A stretch of DNA of 32,448 nt from Hyphomonadaceae bacterium (GCA_016791365.1 JAEUMT010000022.1:1-32448); one strand, 5' to 3'; shown: positions 14,799-25,978, counted from the stretch's first letter. A program made the numbers and translations. Notes: generated by a model not told the origin, from the sequence alone.

Positions 14799-16916
14799 TC
14801 AGTCCATCAGGCGTTGCATTAGGTAAGTGTATTCGAGGGAGCGGCGTCTGGCGGCTTCGTTGAGGTTGGCGGCGGCGGCGTGGCCGCCGTCGATGTTTTC
14901 GTAGTAGAGCACCGGCATGCCGAGTTCGATCATGCGCGCGACGTATTTGCGGGCGTGGCCGGGATGGACGCGGTCGTCCTTGGTTGAGGTGACGACGAGC
15001 GGCAGCGGGAAATCATCGCGGCGGCGCAGGTTTTGATAGGGCGTAATGGTTTCGAGGAAGGCGCGCTCTTCGGGGTTCGACGGCGAGCCGTATTCGTCGA
15101 CCCATGAGGCGCCGGCGAGGAGTTGGTCGTAGCGCAGCATGTCGAGCAGCGGCACCTGCACGACGGCGGCATTGATCATCTCCGGATGCTGATTGAGCAT
15201 GACGCCCATGAGGAGGCCGCCATTGGAGCCGCCCATGATGCCGAGACGGCGCGGGCTGGTGATGCGGCGTTCCACGAGATCGCGTTCGACGGCGTAGAAA
15301 TCATCGTAGATGACTTGTCGATGCGTGCGCAGGCCCGCCTGGTGCCAGGCGGGGCCGAACTCGCCGCCGCCGCGAATGTTGGCCATCACGTAAACGCCGC
15401 CGCGGTCGAGCCAAAGCTTGCCGACGTTGGGCGAGTAAGCGGGCGTGTTCGAGACCTGGAAGCCGCCATAGGCGTAGAGGAGCGTTGGGTTTTGGCCGTT
15501 GAACGGCATGTCGCGCCGACGCAGCACGAAGTACGGCACGCGCGTGCCATCGCGGCTGACGGCTTCGTATTGCTCGGAGACGTAGGGCGAAGAGTCGAAT
15601 TGCGCTGGGAGTGAACGCAGTGAGCGGGCGCGGGTGGCGCGTTCGTCGAGGGCGTAGAGCGTGTCCGGCGTCAAATAGTCTTCGAACACCGCGAAGGCCT
15701 GGCTCTCGGTGGGCGATGAGCCGGCCATGGTGACCGAGCCGTTTTCCGCGAGCGCGATATTGGTTGTGGACCAGGCGTTGCCGTTGCGGGCGATGCGCAG
15801 CAGCCGACCGCGCACGTTTTCGTAGCCGGCGACGATGATGGCGTCGTGTGTAACCGAAACGCCTTCGATGGATTGGCGCGGGTTTGGCGCGAAGAGAACG
15901 GTGACGTTCGGGTTTTCGCTGCCGGTTTCGCTCAGTGGATAGGCGATCAGCGCGCCTTGCGGATGGCCGCGCCAGGCTTCCTGTAACGTGGCGATGAGAT
16001 AGCCTTGATAGACGCCGACGATCGAGGATTTGGCCGGCAGGTTGATCTGTTGCGGCTGCGCGCCGTCGAGGCGGAAATTTGTGGATTCAAAGAAAGTCGT
16101 GGCGCGCACGGCAATGGGGATGCGGCGCCCATCGGTGTCCTGCAGGACGCCGCCAAAGACGCCGACGTCATTCGCGGCCCCGCGCATGATTTCGGTGGCG
16201 GACGCGAGCGGCGTGCCGCGCGTCCAGCGCTTCACGACGAACGGGTAGCCGCTTTCCGTCATTGTGCCGGGACCCCAGTCAGTCGCGACGATGAGGGTGT
16301 TGCGGTCGAGCCAGGTCACGCCTGACTTGGCTTCGGGCATGACGAAGCCGTTGCGCACGAAGCTGCGCGTCGCGAGATCGTATTCGCGGACGGTGACGGC
16401 GTCCTTGCCGCCGTCGGAGAGCGACACAAGGCAAAGCGTTGTCTCTTCCAGGCAATCGATGCCTTTGAAAACCCAGTTGGCGTTTTCGGCGGATGCGATG
16501 GCGTCGATGTCGAGCACGGTTTCCCATTGTGGGTTTCCGTTGCGCGCGAAGTCGGCGAGGCGCGCGCGGCGGTAGATGCCGCGCACGTGCGCTTCGTCCT
16601 GCCAGAAATTGTAATAGTGACCGTCGAAGATGCCGCCGAGCGGCAGGCGGTCGCGGCTGTTGGCGAGCGCGGTCGCGTCAGCCAGGAGCCGCGGATAGCG
16701 CGGATCGTTTTCCAGTTGCGGCAGTGAGCGCGCGTTTTGTTCGCGCACCCAGGTCAGCGCGCGGTCGCCTTCGACGTCTTCCAGCCAGAGATAGGGGTCT
16801 TCAGCGGTCATGGCAGGCGTTGTCTCCGTGGTGGCGGCCGATGTGGCGGACGTGCTGGAGCAGGCGGCAAGAGCAAGCGCCGCAAGGGCGGTCGCGGCGA
16901 GAATGGCTAGGCGCAT
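14799..16916 (-). CDS. Prolyl oligopeptidase-family (S9A) lipoprotein
   Basis: A 705-residue peptidase with a lipoprotein signal, MRLAILAATALAALALAAC, modified Cys at 19. ATG 16916 is preceded by GAGGGA; longer in-frame starts read through the upstream repeat and are rejected. After a Ser/Thr-rich linker comes EDPYLWLEDVEGDRALTWV, the classic start of prolyl oligopeptidases, then the seven-bladed propeller (about 110-430) and the hydrolase domain. Catalytic residues are Ser564 in GGSNGGL, Asp648 in TKDDRVHP and His679 in DGGHAAAA. The membrane anchor implies action in the periplasm on short proline-containing peptides. It is transcribed alone, and its upstream gap contains repeat copy D. Confidence 0.92.
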   Translation of the reverse strand: MRLAILAATALAALALAACSSTSATSAATTETTPAMTAEDPYLWLEDVEGDRALTWVREQNARSLPQLENDPRYPRLLADATALANSRDRLPLGGIFDGHYYNFWQDEAHVRGIYRRARLADFARNGNPQWETVLDIDAIASAENANWVFKGIDCLEETTLCLVSLSDGGKDAVTVREYDLATRSFVRNGFVMPEAKSGVTWLDRNTLIVATDWGPGTMTESGYPFVVKRWTRGTPLASATEIMRGAANDVGVFGGVLQDTDGRRIPIAVRATTFFESTNFRLDGAQPQQINLPAKSSIVGVYQGYLIATLQEAWRGHPQGALIAYPLSETGSENPNVTVLFAPNPRQSIEGVSVTHDAIIVAGYENVRGRLLRIARNGNAWSTTNIALAENGSVTMAGSSPTESQAFAVFEDYLTPDTLYALDERATRARSLRSLPAQFDSSPYVSEQYEAVSRDGTRVPYFVLRRRDMPFNGQNPTLLYAYGGFQVSNTPAYSPNVGKLWLDRGGVYVMANIRGGGEFGPAWHQAGLRTHRQVIYDDFYAVERDLVERRITSPRRLGIMGGSNGGLLMGVMLNQHPEMINAAVVQVPLLDMLRYDQLLAGASWVDEYGSPSNPEERAFLETITPYQNLRRRDDFPLPLVVTSTKDDRVHPGHARKYVARMIELGMPVLYYENIDGGHAAAANLNEAARRRSLEYTYLMQRLMD

Positions 16917-17000
16917 GGCAGGTCCCTCAACCCAATTTGGGGCACCCAAGCAGAAGCCACGTGAGGAAGGAAGGCTTCTTCGTTCAACGGCTGGTGATCC

Positions 17001-17137
17001 TCCTCGCCCTTGATGGGCGAGGTGGCGCGAAGCGCCGGAGTGGGTGGCGGCTCCCGCAATCTGCGAGCGCGCATATGAGGTCATTCCGAGGGGCTGGCGC
17101 TTACCACCCACCCAGTCATCGCGCTGCGCGCGCTGAC
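17001..17137. repeat. Double-hairpin intergenic repeat, inverted pair (copy D)
   Basis: Left unit 17001-17047 has hairpin CCTCGCCC-TTGAT-GGGCGAGG, then GGCGC-GAA-GCGCC, then GGAGTGGGTGG. It is identical at 46 of 47 positions to the reverse complement of 25536-25582, more than 8 kb away. The right unit begins CCACCCACCC near 17105 and continues with a GTCATCGCGC/GCGCGCTGAC stem ending at about 17137, resembling the right unit of copy A. It lies in the 359-bp gap 16917-17275, which has no gene. Confidence 0.8.
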
Positions 17138-17139
17138 AA

Positions 17140-17217
17140 CTCGCCCCCTACCGAAATCGCGAATGCGATTTCGGAAACAACTAAAGTGCCTGCCGCCAAG
17201 GCGGCAGGTGGGGCGAG
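17140..17217. other. Nested three-stem palindromic structure upstream of dapF
   Basis: Outer arms CTCGCCCC (17140-17147) and GGGGCGAG (17210-17217) enclose two perfect hairpins: CCGAAATCGC-GAAT-GCGATTTCGG (17151-17174) and CCTGCCGCC-AA-GGCGGCAGG (17189-17208). Folded, this would be a three-way junction of 78 nt ending 58 nt before the dapF start. It follows directly on repeat copy D, so it may be a repeat component, a dapF leader RNA structure, or both. Confidence 0.6.
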
Positions 17218-17275
17218 CAGGAAGATCATCGCCGGGCCATGGCGCGGGAGGGCGAAACCACTTACATTGTAGGTG

Positions 17276-18091
17276 ATGCGCTATTTCAAAATGAACGGCT
17301 GTGGCAACGACTTCGTCATTATTGACGCCCGTTCGCGTGGGTCGTTGCCGCTCTCGGCGGCGCAAGCAATGGCGATAGCGGATCGCAAGAGCGGCCTGGG
17401 CTGCGATCAGGTGATCGCGGTTGAGCGCTCGATTCGCGGCGACGCTTATATGCGCATCTGGAACGCCAATGGCGGCGAGGTCGAAGCGTGCGGAAACGCG
17501 ACACGCTGTGTCGCCTGGCTGCTGATGGAAGAAGGCGGCGCTGTCTCGCGGCGGATCGAAACGCCGGCGGGTATTTTGTACGCCGAGCGGCGCGATGAGA
17601 AGCTGATCACGATTGATATGGGCTCGCCGCTTTTGCGCTGGGAAGAGATTCCGATCGCGCGCGCGATGGACACAACGCAACTTGATTTTGAAGCGGGCGG
17701 GCTCAGCGGGCCGGGCGCGGCGAATATGGGCAATCCGCATGTCATCTTCTTTGTGAATGATGTTCGGGCTGTGCCGGCCGAGAGCCTGGGCGCGAAGGTG
17801 GAGACCGACCCGTTGTTCCCGCAGAAAGTGAATGTCGGTTTCGCCGAAGTGCGTTCGGCCGAGCAGATCCGGTTGCGGACCTGGGAGCGCGGCGCGGGGC
17901 TGACCAAGGCCTGCGGCACGGGCGCATGCGCCGCTGTTGTCGCGGCGCACCGCCAGGGACGGACCGGGCGCAAGGTCGAGGTCTTGATGGACGGCGGTTC
18001 ACTTGAGATTGAATGGCGCGCGGGCGACGACCGGGTACTGATGACAGGGCCGATCGAACTCGAGACCACGGGAGAATTGTCCGCCGCATGA
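17276..18091 (+). CDS. dapF: Diaminopimelate epimerase
   Basis: Converts LL- to meso-diaminopimelate, for lysine synthesis and peptidoglycan cross-links. The 271-residue product begins MRYFKMNGCGNDFVIIDAR and has both catalytic cysteines: one in EACGNATRC (first half) and one in KACGTGACA (second half). ANGGEVEACGN and NMGNPHVIFFV are also family signatures. I prefer ATG 17276; a GTG one codon earlier is possible. The TGA stop overlaps the ATG of the next gene (ATGA, 18088-18091), indicating translational coupling with the lipoprotein gene. Confidence 0.96.
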   Translation: MRYFKMNGCGNDFVIIDARSRGSLPLSAAQAMAIADRKSGLGCDQVIAVERSIRGDAYMRIWNANGGEVEACGNATRCVAWLLMEEGGAVSRRIETPAGILYAERRDEKLITIDMGSPLLRWEEIPIARAMDTTQLDFEAGGLSGPGAANMGNPHVIFFVNDVRAVPAESLGAKVETDPLFPQKVNVGFAEVRSAEQIRLRTWERGAGLTKACGTGACAAVVAAHRQGRTGRKVEVLMDGGSLEIEWRAGDDRVLMTGPIELETTGELSAA

Positions 18092-18513
18092 GATTAGCCG
18101 TCGCCAGCGTGATGTTCGTGGCCGCGTGCGCCACAACGCCGTCGAACACGTCGCCGGCCGATCAGCTGCGCGGCTGCTGGATCAACCGCGATGTCGGCGC
18201 GACGACAATGCGCTGGCTGCCCGATCGTACGCGGCCGGATGTGTTGGCGGGCGCGCGGTTGCAGTATCGCCAGACCGGCACGCCGATCTCCACGCGATAT
18301 ACGCTTGAGCCTTCGGATGAGGGCCATTCGCTGTGCGAACTCGACGCCGAAGGCGCCGCGACAAAATGCTGGCGCGTGGCGCGGGGGCAAGGCGGCACGC
18401 TTGAGGGCGGGCGCGTGTTTATCGATCGCCACAATGAGCGCGTCCGGATTTCCGTTGTTGGCGATGGGCCGGAGCGGGTGATTTTTGCCGGCAACCGCGA
18501 CGGTTGCGATTGA
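18088..18513 (+). CDS. Small predicted lipoprotein of unknown function
   Basis: A 141-residue product starting MRLAVASVMFVAACATTPSN: a short lipoprotein signal with the modified Cys at about 15. The mature part carries four cysteines (RGCWINRD, SLCELD, TKCWRVA, DGCD at the extreme C-terminus), suggesting disulfides in the periplasm. The RGCWINR opening and the regular strands that follow resemble small lipocalin-like or META-like lipoproteins, but I cannot assign it. It overlaps dapF at the front by 4 bp and the VOC gene at the back. Confidence 0.75.
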   Translation: MRLAVASVMFVAACATTPSNTSPADQLRGCWINRDVGATTMRWLPDRTRPDVLAGARLQYRQTGTPISTRYTLEPSDEGHSLCELDAEGAATKCWRVARGQGGTLEGGRVFIDRHNERVRISVVGDGPERVIFAGNRDGCD

Positions 18514-19286
18514 TCAGCGGCTTCGACCACGTCGTCATCGCGGTGCATGACATTGCCGCTGGCGTTGCGGCCTATGAGACATTGCTCGGACATGCCGCTT
18601 CGCCGGTGGTGACGCGCGATGATGTTGCGAGCGCGACGATCTCCACCAGCAATTTGAGCGTCGAACTTATGGCGCCCGCGGGGCCGGGCGCCGCGCGGTT
18701 GCGCGCCGCGCTGGAGGATGGCGGCGAAGGGCTAAAGAGCCTGGTGTTCGCGACGCCGGACATCGACGCGCTGCACAGGCGATGCGAGCGTGTCGGACTG
18801 GGGCCCGAAGCGGTCATCGAGAGCGCCAACGCGCGCAGTTTTCGCGCCGATACGCAACGCACACACGGTGCGCGGCTGTTTTTCATGCAGCGCAAAGACG
18901 AGGCCACAGGCGGACGTTCGCCCGGGCTGGATCATCTTGTGTTGCGTACGCCTGATCCGGAACGCGCGGCGGCGCTCTATGGCGCGCGGCTTGGGCTCGA
19001 CATGCGGCTTGACCGTGAAGTGATGGGGCGGCGGCTGATGTTCTTCCGCTGCGGCGATGCCGTCGTCGAGATCATTCATGACGATGCGCTGGCGCGTGAC
19101 GTCCTTTGGAGGCTGTCATGGCGGGTGACGGATGCGGACGCCGAGCGCGCGCGGCTCGCCGCCGCGGGGCTGAACGTCTCCGAGGTGCGCGCCGGCATGA
19201 AGCCGGGGTCCAAGGTGTTCACGGTGCGCGACAAAACCTGCGGCGTGCCCACGCTGATGATCCAAGTGTCGCCAAAGCGCGATTGA
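18510..19286 (+). CDS. Tandem VOC-domain (glyoxalase/dioxygenase-type) protein
   Basis: A product of about 258 residues with two vicinal-oxygen-chelate modules in tandem. The first opens GFDHVVIAVHDIAAGVAAYE and continues with SVELMAPAG; the second opens GLDHLVLRTPDPERAAALYG and has RLMFFRCGDAVVEIIHD. The His in each DHxV motif and the Glu in VELM / VEIIH are the positions used for metal binding in this superfamily. The substrate is unknown; glyoxalase-like or ring-cleaving chemistry cannot be told apart here. TTG 18510 overlaps the previous stop as TTGA, the same coupling layout as dapF/lipoprotein; TTG 18504 is the alternative. Confidence 0.82.
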   Translation: MISGFDHVVIAVHDIAAGVAAYETLLGHAASPVVTRDDVASATISTSNLSVELMAPAGPGAARLRAALEDGGEGLKSLVFATPDIDALHRRCERVGLGPEAVIESANARSFRADTQRTHGARLFFMQRKDEATGGRSPGLDHLVLRTPDPERAAALYGARLGLDMRLDREVMGRRLMFFRCGDAVVEIIHDDALARDVLWRLSWRVTDADAERARLAAAGLNVSEVRAGMKPGSKVFTVRDKTCGVPTLMIQVSPKRD

Positions 19287-19340
19287 TCTTGGGCGCCCTC
19301 CGGGTCATGGTTTGGCCGAGCCGGATCGGGGGAGATGCAC

Positions 19341-20294
19341 ATGGCCGAGAAACAGCCACTCAATGCGACGATGTTTGCGTTCAAAAAGCGCGAACGTGGC
19401 GGCGTCCTCCTGGGCGCCACCTTGGCCTATGTGGTGCTGGCCTTCGCCATGTTTGGGATCTTCGCGGCGCTAAACTGGCAGGGCGCGCGCGACTACATGA
19501 TGTGGATCACGAGCTTTAGCCAAAGCTACGATCCGGCGAACCCGTCTTCGGTCGCGCCGCCGCCGGCGAGTGTGATGGGGCTGTTGCCTGCCTATTTCCT
19601 GCTGCTGTTTTTCACCTACGTGCTGCTCGCGTCCTATGAAGCGGCGTGCTTGCGGTGGATGATCCGCGGCGAAACTGGCGGCTTGTTTGGCCTGTCGCTC
19701 GGGGCCGACACGTGGCGCGTCTATGCCGGCTATTGGATGTGGTTCTTGTTGCTGATCGCGGCCTATATCGCCTGCGCCGTGATCGCTCTCGTGTTCATGG
19801 GTTCGATCTTCGCCGTCGGCAGCACGGGTGATGCGAATGCGATGACGTCGCTCGGGTTCGCGGCGCCGGTTTTGTTTCTCGTCATATTGTTGGGCTTGCT
19901 GTTCTTCGCGGTGCGGCTGGCGCCCGCGGCGGCGACATCAATTGCGCGGAAGAAGTTTGCGTTCTTTGACGCCTGGACGGTGACGAAGGGCCGCTTCTGG
20001 GCGCTGCTTGGCTCGTTCGTTCTGCTTTGGCTCATGTATGTTGTTGCGGTGATCGTGCTGAGCGTCGGCATTGGCGTTGCTGTCGGCATGGGCGCGGGCG
20101 GTGCGTACAATCCCAACGCGACGCCGGAAGAGGCGATGGACGTCTTCGCCAGTCCGCAAGTGCTGGCGCCGGTGTTGGTGATTTACGGGCTGATGATTGT
20201 GGCCGCGTTCGTCTGGTTCCTGGCGCTGTTCGGCATCAACGCACGCGCCGCGCAGGCGGCGTTGGAAGAAGGCAAGATCACCGTTGCATCCTAG
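19341..20294 (+). CDS. Multi-pass inner-membrane protein of unknown function
   Basis: A 317-residue protein with about six membrane helices, including ATLAYVVLAFAMFGIFAAL, LLPAYFLLLFFTYVLLASY, WMWFLLLIAAYIACAVIAL, APVLFLVILLGLLFFAVRL, SFVLLWLMYVVAVIVLSVG and VIYGLMIVAAFVWFLALFG. A charged loop with ARKKFAFFDAWTVTKGRFW sits between helices 4 and 5, a feature of alphaproteobacterial membrane proteins of unknown role. I chose ATG 19341, seven nt after GGGGGAG, over ATG 19335, which overlaps that ribosome site. It lies 54 bp after the VOC gene and may share its transcript. Confidence 0.78.
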   Translation: MAEKQPLNATMFAFKKRERGGVLLGATLAYVVLAFAMFGIFAALNWQGARDYMMWITSFSQSYDPANPSSVAPPPASVMGLLPAYFLLLFFTYVLLASYEAACLRWMIRGETGGLFGLSLGADTWRVYAGYWMWFLLLIAAYIACAVIALVFMGSIFAVGSTGDANAMTSLGFAAPVLFLVILLGLLFFAVRLAPAAATSIARKKFAFFDAWTVTKGRFWALLGSFVLLWLMYVVAVIVLSVGIGVAVGMGAGGAYNPNATPEEAMDVFASPQVLAPVLVIYGLMIVAAFVWFLALFGINARAAQAALEEGKITVAS

Positions 20295-20315
20295 ACGTGC
20301 GCGAAAGAGCGTCGC

Positions 20316-23296
<2,981 letters not shown>

Positions 23297-23300
<4 letters not shown>

Positions 23301-24076
23301 TGCGGCAGACCATAAGCAAAAGCGGTCATCGAAATCCCGGGATAGTAGTGGCGATTGAAGACGTAGGGCGTTTCGCCGTCGTGTCGCGCGCCGAGGGCGT
23401 AAATGACGGGCGTGAAGTGTTCCCAATCGGGTGCGGCGATCGCGGCGTCCGGTTGGCTCACGTAGTTCACGACTTTGGCGTGATCGTTTGCGACGCTGGA
23501 GACGATCAGCTCGTCGTACGTTCCAACCCAGGTTTGCGGATCAGGCGACGGCGCGCGGAAGAAGGCCGGCAGGTTGTGGACGATGTTGCCGGAGCCGATG
23601 ACGAGGACGTTGTCGTCGCGGAGAGCGGCGAGTGCTTGCGCGATGGCGTAGTGCTCCGCCGCGGGGCGGCGAATATCGAGGCTGATTTGAACGATCGGCA
23701 CGTCGGCGTCCGGATACATGTGCTTCACGACGCTCCACGTGCCGTGGTCGAGGCCCCACGTATCGTCCAACTCCGCGTCAAAGGCTGTCAGCTTTTCGAC
23801 GATGGCGCGCGCGAGATCGGGATCGCCGGGCGCGGGGTATTGGACGTCGAACAGTGCCTGCGGGAAGCCGCGGCCGAAATCGTGGATGGTGCGAGGGTGA
23901 GCGTTTGAGGTGACCTTGACGCCTTCCGTCACCCAGTGCGCGGAGACCATGGCGATGGCCTTCGGCTTCGGAAAGCGCCGCGCGATCTCGGCCCAGCCGC
24001 GCGCGGAGGGCGTATCTTCGATCGCGTTCATCGGCGAACCATGGCCGACGAACAGGGCGGGCGCTCTGGTGGTCAT
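23297..24076 (-). CDS. DODA-type (LigB-fold) extradiol dioxygenase, YgiD-like
   Basis: A 259-residue member of the class III extradiol ring-opening dioxygenases. [21 protein letters not shown] is the typical start, with the metal-ligand His12; SAHWVTEG (His47), GLDHGTWSV and GSGNIVHNL follow, and [16 protein letters not shown] closes the domain. Relatives include plant DOPA 4,5-dioxygenase and E. coli YgiD, which cleave catechol rings; the substrate here is unknown. The stop overlaps the uvrA start (ATGA), and a LexA-type box (24150-24164) lies about 75 bp upstream. It is therefore predicted to be the first gene of an SOS-controlled operon with uvrA. A GAGAAAG stretch before ATG 24076 serves as ribosome site. 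Confidence 0.92.
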
Positions 24077-24093
24077 TGCACTTTCTCGGGGGA

Positions 24094-24112
24094 CCGCCGA
24101 GGGCTTCGGCGG
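24094..24112 (-). other. Hairpin in the leader of the dioxygenase-uvrA operon
   Basis: CCGCCGA (24094-24100) and TCGGCGG (24106-24112) form a perfect 7-bp stem with a 5-nt loop, just ahead of the dioxygenase ribosome site on the minus strand. It would be part of the mRNA leader if transcription starts near the LexA box. Its role is unknown. Confidence 0.4.
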
Positions 24113-24149
24113 ACACCATATTTAGTAGCTAGAGTCGCCTGGACATCAA

Positions 24150-24164
24150 GAACAAAGGTAGAAC
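24150..24164 (-). promoter_or_regulatory. LexA (SOS) box upstream of the dioxygenase-uvrA operon
   Basis: GAAC-AAAGGTA-GAAC on the plus strand, which is GTTC-N7-GTTC read in the direction of the operon. This is an exact match to the direct-repeat LexA operator known in alphaproteobacteria. A TTGATG / TACTAA pair with 16-bp spacing just downstream is a possible promoter (weak match). The last base of the box is the first base of the lipoprotein gene's stop triplet on the other end of the gap. Confidence 0.8.
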
Positions 24165-24811
24165 TACCGAGCCGCTTGCGCGTCGATGGCGGCTTGGAGG
24201 GCGCTCCGAAACGTGGGGAGGTGTTCGAGGTAAAGCGCGTTCAACCGGCCCAAATCCTCGACGGACCATTGGTTTGGTTCCGCACCCCAGTTCATTGCGT
24301 AGGCGTGGCCGGCGTCGAATGCCCAGTGCGGCGGATAGCGCCGTATTGCGAGGACCTCCAGCCCCTGAACCTCCTCGAAGTTCGCCAGGAGCTGTGTGGG
24401 CGTGAGCGAGCGATAAGCAGCGGGGAAGTCCTCACCGAGATCGTCAGCGTATCTTTCTGGAAGCAGGGCCAGGAATCTGCGCTGGTCCTCGTTCGCGCCC
24501 GGCATCATCAGCGCGATATCAAGAGCGAGCCGCTGGCGGCCGAAATCGCCCCATTTGGCGGCTTCAACGGTTTCACCGCGTCGATGAAGCTCGTTTGCGA
24601 CCCACGCGAACGTTGTTGGCAAATAGGCGCCCGGGTCGGCGCGGATCATATCGAGCGCGTGGTCGCGCACGTCCAGATGGGGCGATTCAAGCCAGTCGCC
24701 GATATCGCCGGAACTGGCGCCGGGCGTTTCCGGGGGCAAAGTCGGCGCTGGCGGCGCCGTCGCGCAGGCGGTTAGCGCAACCAGCGCCAAGGTCAAAAGC
24801 AGCTGTTTCAT
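24164..24811 (-). CDS. Predicted lipoprotein of unknown function
   Basis: A 215-residue product with a lipoprotein signal, MKQLLLTLALVALTACATAP, modified Cys at 16. ATG 24811 has GGGAGG five nt upstream, so the in-frame ATG five codons earlier is rejected. A proline-rich linker (APPAPTLPPETPG) is followed by a helical domain: DWLESPHLDVRDHALDMIR, TFAWVANELHRRGETVEAAKW, FLALLPERYADDLGED and SVEDLGRLNALYLEHLP. No family recognised. It sits between the two LexA boxes. It is divergent from ssb, and its stop touches the LexA box of the next operon. Confidence 0.8.
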   Translation of the reverse strand: MKQLLLTLALVALTACATAPPAPTLPPETPGASSGDIGDWLESPHLDVRDHALDMIRADPGAYLPTTFAWVANELHRRGETVEAAKWGDFGRQRLALDIALMMPGANEDQRRFLALLPERYADDLGEDFPAAYRSLTPTQLLANFEEVQGLEVLAIRRYPPHWAFDAGHAYAMNWGAEPNQWSVEDLGRLNALYLEHLPTFRSALQAAIDAQAAR

Positions 24812-24855
24812 ATATGCCTCCCACACGCCCGATCAGTGCATGAGGTTAATGACCC

Positions 24856-24884
24856 TTTACCAATTGGGCGAGTCGGCTTATAGA
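24856..24884 (+). promoter_or_regulatory. Probable ssb promoter
   Basis: TTTACC (24856-24861), a 17-bp spacer and TATAGA (24879-24884) make a fair sigma-70-type promoter. The LexA box begins inside the -10 element, the usual layout for repression. Ends about 80 bp before the ssb start. Confidence 0.5.
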
Positions 24885-24897
24885 ACATAGAGAGAAC
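24883..24897 (+). promoter_or_regulatory. LexA (SOS) box upstream of ssb
   Basis: GAAC-ATAGAGA-GAAC, an exact match to the alphaproteobacterial LexA operator GAAC-N7-GAAC, centred about 75 bp before the ssb start and overlapping its likely -10 element. ssb is an SOS gene in several alphaproteobacteria, which supports the call. Confidence 0.85.
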
Positions 24898-24964
24898 ATT
24901 TGTCCGGGTTGAAGCCGGCGGATGCCTCACCATCGGGTAATGCGAAGGAAACAGGAGGTCGGCG

Positions 24965-25444
24965 ATGGCTGGCAGCGTCAACAAAGTGATTTTGATCGGC
25001 AATTTGGGCAAGGACCCGGAAATCCGGAAGCTGAACAACGGCGATACGGTGGTGAACCTGTCGGTCGCGACGTCTGAGAATTGGCGCGACAAGCAGAGCG
25101 GTGAGCGCCGGGAAAAGACCGAGTGGCACCGCGTGGTGATCTTCAACGAGAACATCGCGAAGGTCGCCGAGCAATATTTGAAAAAGGGCTCGACGGTTTA
25201 CATCGAGGGCCAGCTGCAGACGCGCAAGTACGAGCAGAACGGCGTTGAAAAGTACACGACCGAAGTCGTGCTGCAGCGCTTCCGTGGCGAACTGACGATG
25301 CTCGGCGGCAAGGGCGATGGCGGCGGCCGCTCATACGATGACGGCGGCGGCGAAAGCTTCGGCTCATCCAGCGGCAAGAAGCGCGTCAGCGACGGCCCGC
25401 GCGAAAGCTTCAATCAGGATCTGGACGACGAGATCCCGTTCTGA
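24965..25444 (+). CDS. ssb: Single-stranded DNA-binding protein
   Basis: Coats single-stranded DNA in replication, recombination and repair. The 159-residue product begins [20 protein letters not shown] and has the OB fold over residues 1-110: [25 protein letters not shown] and [19 protein letters not shown] flexible Gly/Ser/Asp-rich linker ([20 protein letters not shown]) follows. The tail DDEIPF is the acidic peptide that binds partner proteins. AGGAGG precedes ATG 24965. Its promoter carries a LexA box. Repeat copy E starts 17 bp after the stop. Confidence 0.98.
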   Translation: MAGSVNKVILIGNLGKDPEIRKLNNGDTVVNLSVATSENWRDKQSGERREKTEWHRVVIFNENIAKVAEQYLKKGSTVYIEGQLQTRKYEQNGVEKYTTEVVLQRFRGELTMLGGKGDGGGRSYDDGGGESFGSSSGKKRVSDGPRESFNQDLDDEIPF

Positions 25445-25461
25445 CGGACACGCTAAGCCCT

Positions 25462-25582
25462 CCTCGCCCTTGATGGGCGAGGTGGCCGTGAGCTTCGCTC
25501 ACGGACGGAGTGGGTGGCGGCTCCGTTCCGAGGAGTCACCCACTCCGGCGCTTCGCGCCACCTCGCCCATCAAGGGCGAGGA
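25462..25582. repeat. Double-hairpin intergenic repeat, inverted pair abutting the DUF559 gene (copy E)
   Basis: Left unit: hairpin CCTCGCCC-TTGAT-GGGCGAGG (25462-25482), then second hairpin CCGTGAGC-TTC-GCTCACGG (25486-25504), then CGGAGTGGGTGGC. Right unit, inverted: TCACCCACTCC, hairpin GGCGC-TTC-GCGCC (25547-25559), CCTCGCCC-ATCAA-GGGCGAGG (25561-25581). The second hairpin differs completely in sequence between the two units yet keeps its pairing. The right unit ends two nt before the AAGGAG ribosome site of the DUF559 gene. Confidence 0.85.
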
Positions 25583-25594
25583 GAAGGAGACGCG

Positions 25595-25978
25595 ATGGCA
25601 AACGAGATTGCGCGCAAGCTTCGCAAGACGATGACGCCCCAGGAGGTGAAGCTGTGGGCGCATCTGCGTTTGTTGAAGAGCCGCGGGTTCAAGTTTCGCA
25701 GGCAAGTTCCGCTGCGCGGTTACATCGTCGACTTCGCGTGTTTTAGCGCGCGGCTCATTATCGAACTCGATGGCTCGCAGCATGGGGTCGATGAGCACGC
25801 AGAACGTGATCGCGTCCGTGATGAGGTTCTGGAGCGTGGCGGCTTCGGTGTCTTGCGGTTCTGGAATGTCGAAGTGGATCGCGACTTTGACGCGGTGTGG
25901 ATGGTGATTTCCGAGGCGCTCCGGAATGCGGAGTTGAAACCGCGTTGGGTGGAAGAGTTCGGCCGGCATGCAAACTGA
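25595..25978 (+). CDS. DUF559 (Vsr-like endonuclease fold) protein
   Basis: A 127-residue protein of the DUF559 family, related to very-short-patch-repair (Vsr) and other PD-(D/E)xK-type nucleases. It begins MANEIARKLRKTMTPQEVKL, with the family signature LWAHLRLLKSRGFKFRRQ. The likely catalytic core is YIVDFACFSARLIIELDGSQH: an Asp in VDF, Glu and Asp in IELDG, and His after it. VLRFWNVEVDRDFDAVWMVI completes the fold. Its biological role is not established; Vsr relatives cut at G-T mismatches, but DUF559 itself is uncharacterised as far as I know. It is well translated (AAGGAG before ATG 25595). It lies between near-identical repeat units at 25536-25582 and 26006-26052. Confidence 0.88.
   Translation: MANEIARKLRKTMTPQEVKLWAHLRLLKSRGFKFRRQVPLRGYIVDFACFSARLIIELDGSQHGVDEHAERDRVRDEVLERGGFGVLRFWNVEVDRDFDAVWMVISEALRNAELKPRWVEEFGRHAN

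Noticed and set aside
24094-24112. A fourth copy of the TTGGACCGCCGGCG element
   Set aside because: It shares only GGACCGCCG; the rest differs and the stem is only 7 bp, so it is listed as a leader hairpin.
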